Below are positions 14,036-14,153 of a DNA stretch of 14,153 bases, piece after piece; position 1 is the stretch's first letter; each line of letters starts with the position of its first letter. Origin of the DNA: an uncultured Muribaculaceae bacterium (lineage in GTDB: Bacteria > Bacteroidota > Bacteroidia > Bacteroidales > Muribaculaceae); contig CAJTKG010000052.1 in NCBI GenBank assembly GCA_910576935.1, positions 1 through 14,153 of the forward strand, read 5' to 3'. Below the pieces are notes generated by a model. It made no database searches. It was not told the origin of the DNA and saw nothing but the letters and a program-made list of their open reading frames with translations. Both the position numbers and the translations under genes were made by a program.

Positions 14036-14153
14036 GCAAAAAAAATTCACATATCGGCCATATACGTGCAAAAAACCAGGGCAAAAGCATGAGATTTGCC
14101 TAAAATTAAGCAAAAAATGGGTCCAATTTAGCCAATAAATATTTAAGTTCTTG

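Overview
This 14.2-kb window is ordinary-looking chromosome from a member of the Bacteroidales, plausibly Muribaculaceae-like (the family is an inference from overall style). The phylum evidence is firmer. There is a fused lpxC-fabZ gene, and an HU-like/transmembrane/SPOR protein of the Bacteroidetes type. Two promoters carry the Bacteroidetes -7 box TAnnTTTG, one of them with a -33 TTTG at exactly 19 nt. Recognisable Shine-Dalgarno sequences are absent. I see no phage, transposase, CRISPR array or defence genes.

Layout. Positions 1-418 hold no gene but several hairpins and a three-copy repeat, ending in the groL terminator. groL and groS lie on the minus strand (419-2368), followed upstream by a secreted TPR protein, also minus. 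A divergent promoter region (about 3417-3580) then separates these from a tightly packed plus-strand run: HU/SPOR protein, nitroreductase, DUF2520 Rossmann protein, KdsC phosphatase, Maf pyrophosphatase and IspE. Several of these genes overlap by 4-19 nt, so one transcript is likely. grpE and dnaJ follow on the plus strand and end at a perfect 20-bp-stem terminator (9808-9857). The remaining genes are on the minus strand. Read in their own direction they are lpxD, lpxC/fabZ, lpxA, the RNase P RNA gene (rnpB) and a DUF695-type protein.

Functionally the window joins protein folding (GroES/GroEL, GrpE/DnaJ), lipid A and Kdo synthesis (LpxD, LpxC/FabZ, LpxA, KdsC), isoprenoid precursor synthesis (IspE), nucleotide-pool cleaning (Maf) and tRNA 5' processing (RNase P RNA).

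The most interesting signal is regulatory. Both chaperone operons, groS-groL and grpE-dnaJ, are preceded in the right orientation by a -24/-12 element of the sigma-54 (RpoN) type with the required 10-nt GG-to-GC spacing. No CIRCE element and no TAnnTTTG promoter is visible at either. The groS element also has a cluster of four TGnCA repeats just upstream. This suggests that chaperone expression in this organism depends on sigma-54 and an enhancer-binding activator. The second unusual feature is the placement of rnpB only 10 nt after lpxA and 17 nt before the DUF695 gene, with no obvious promoter of its own.
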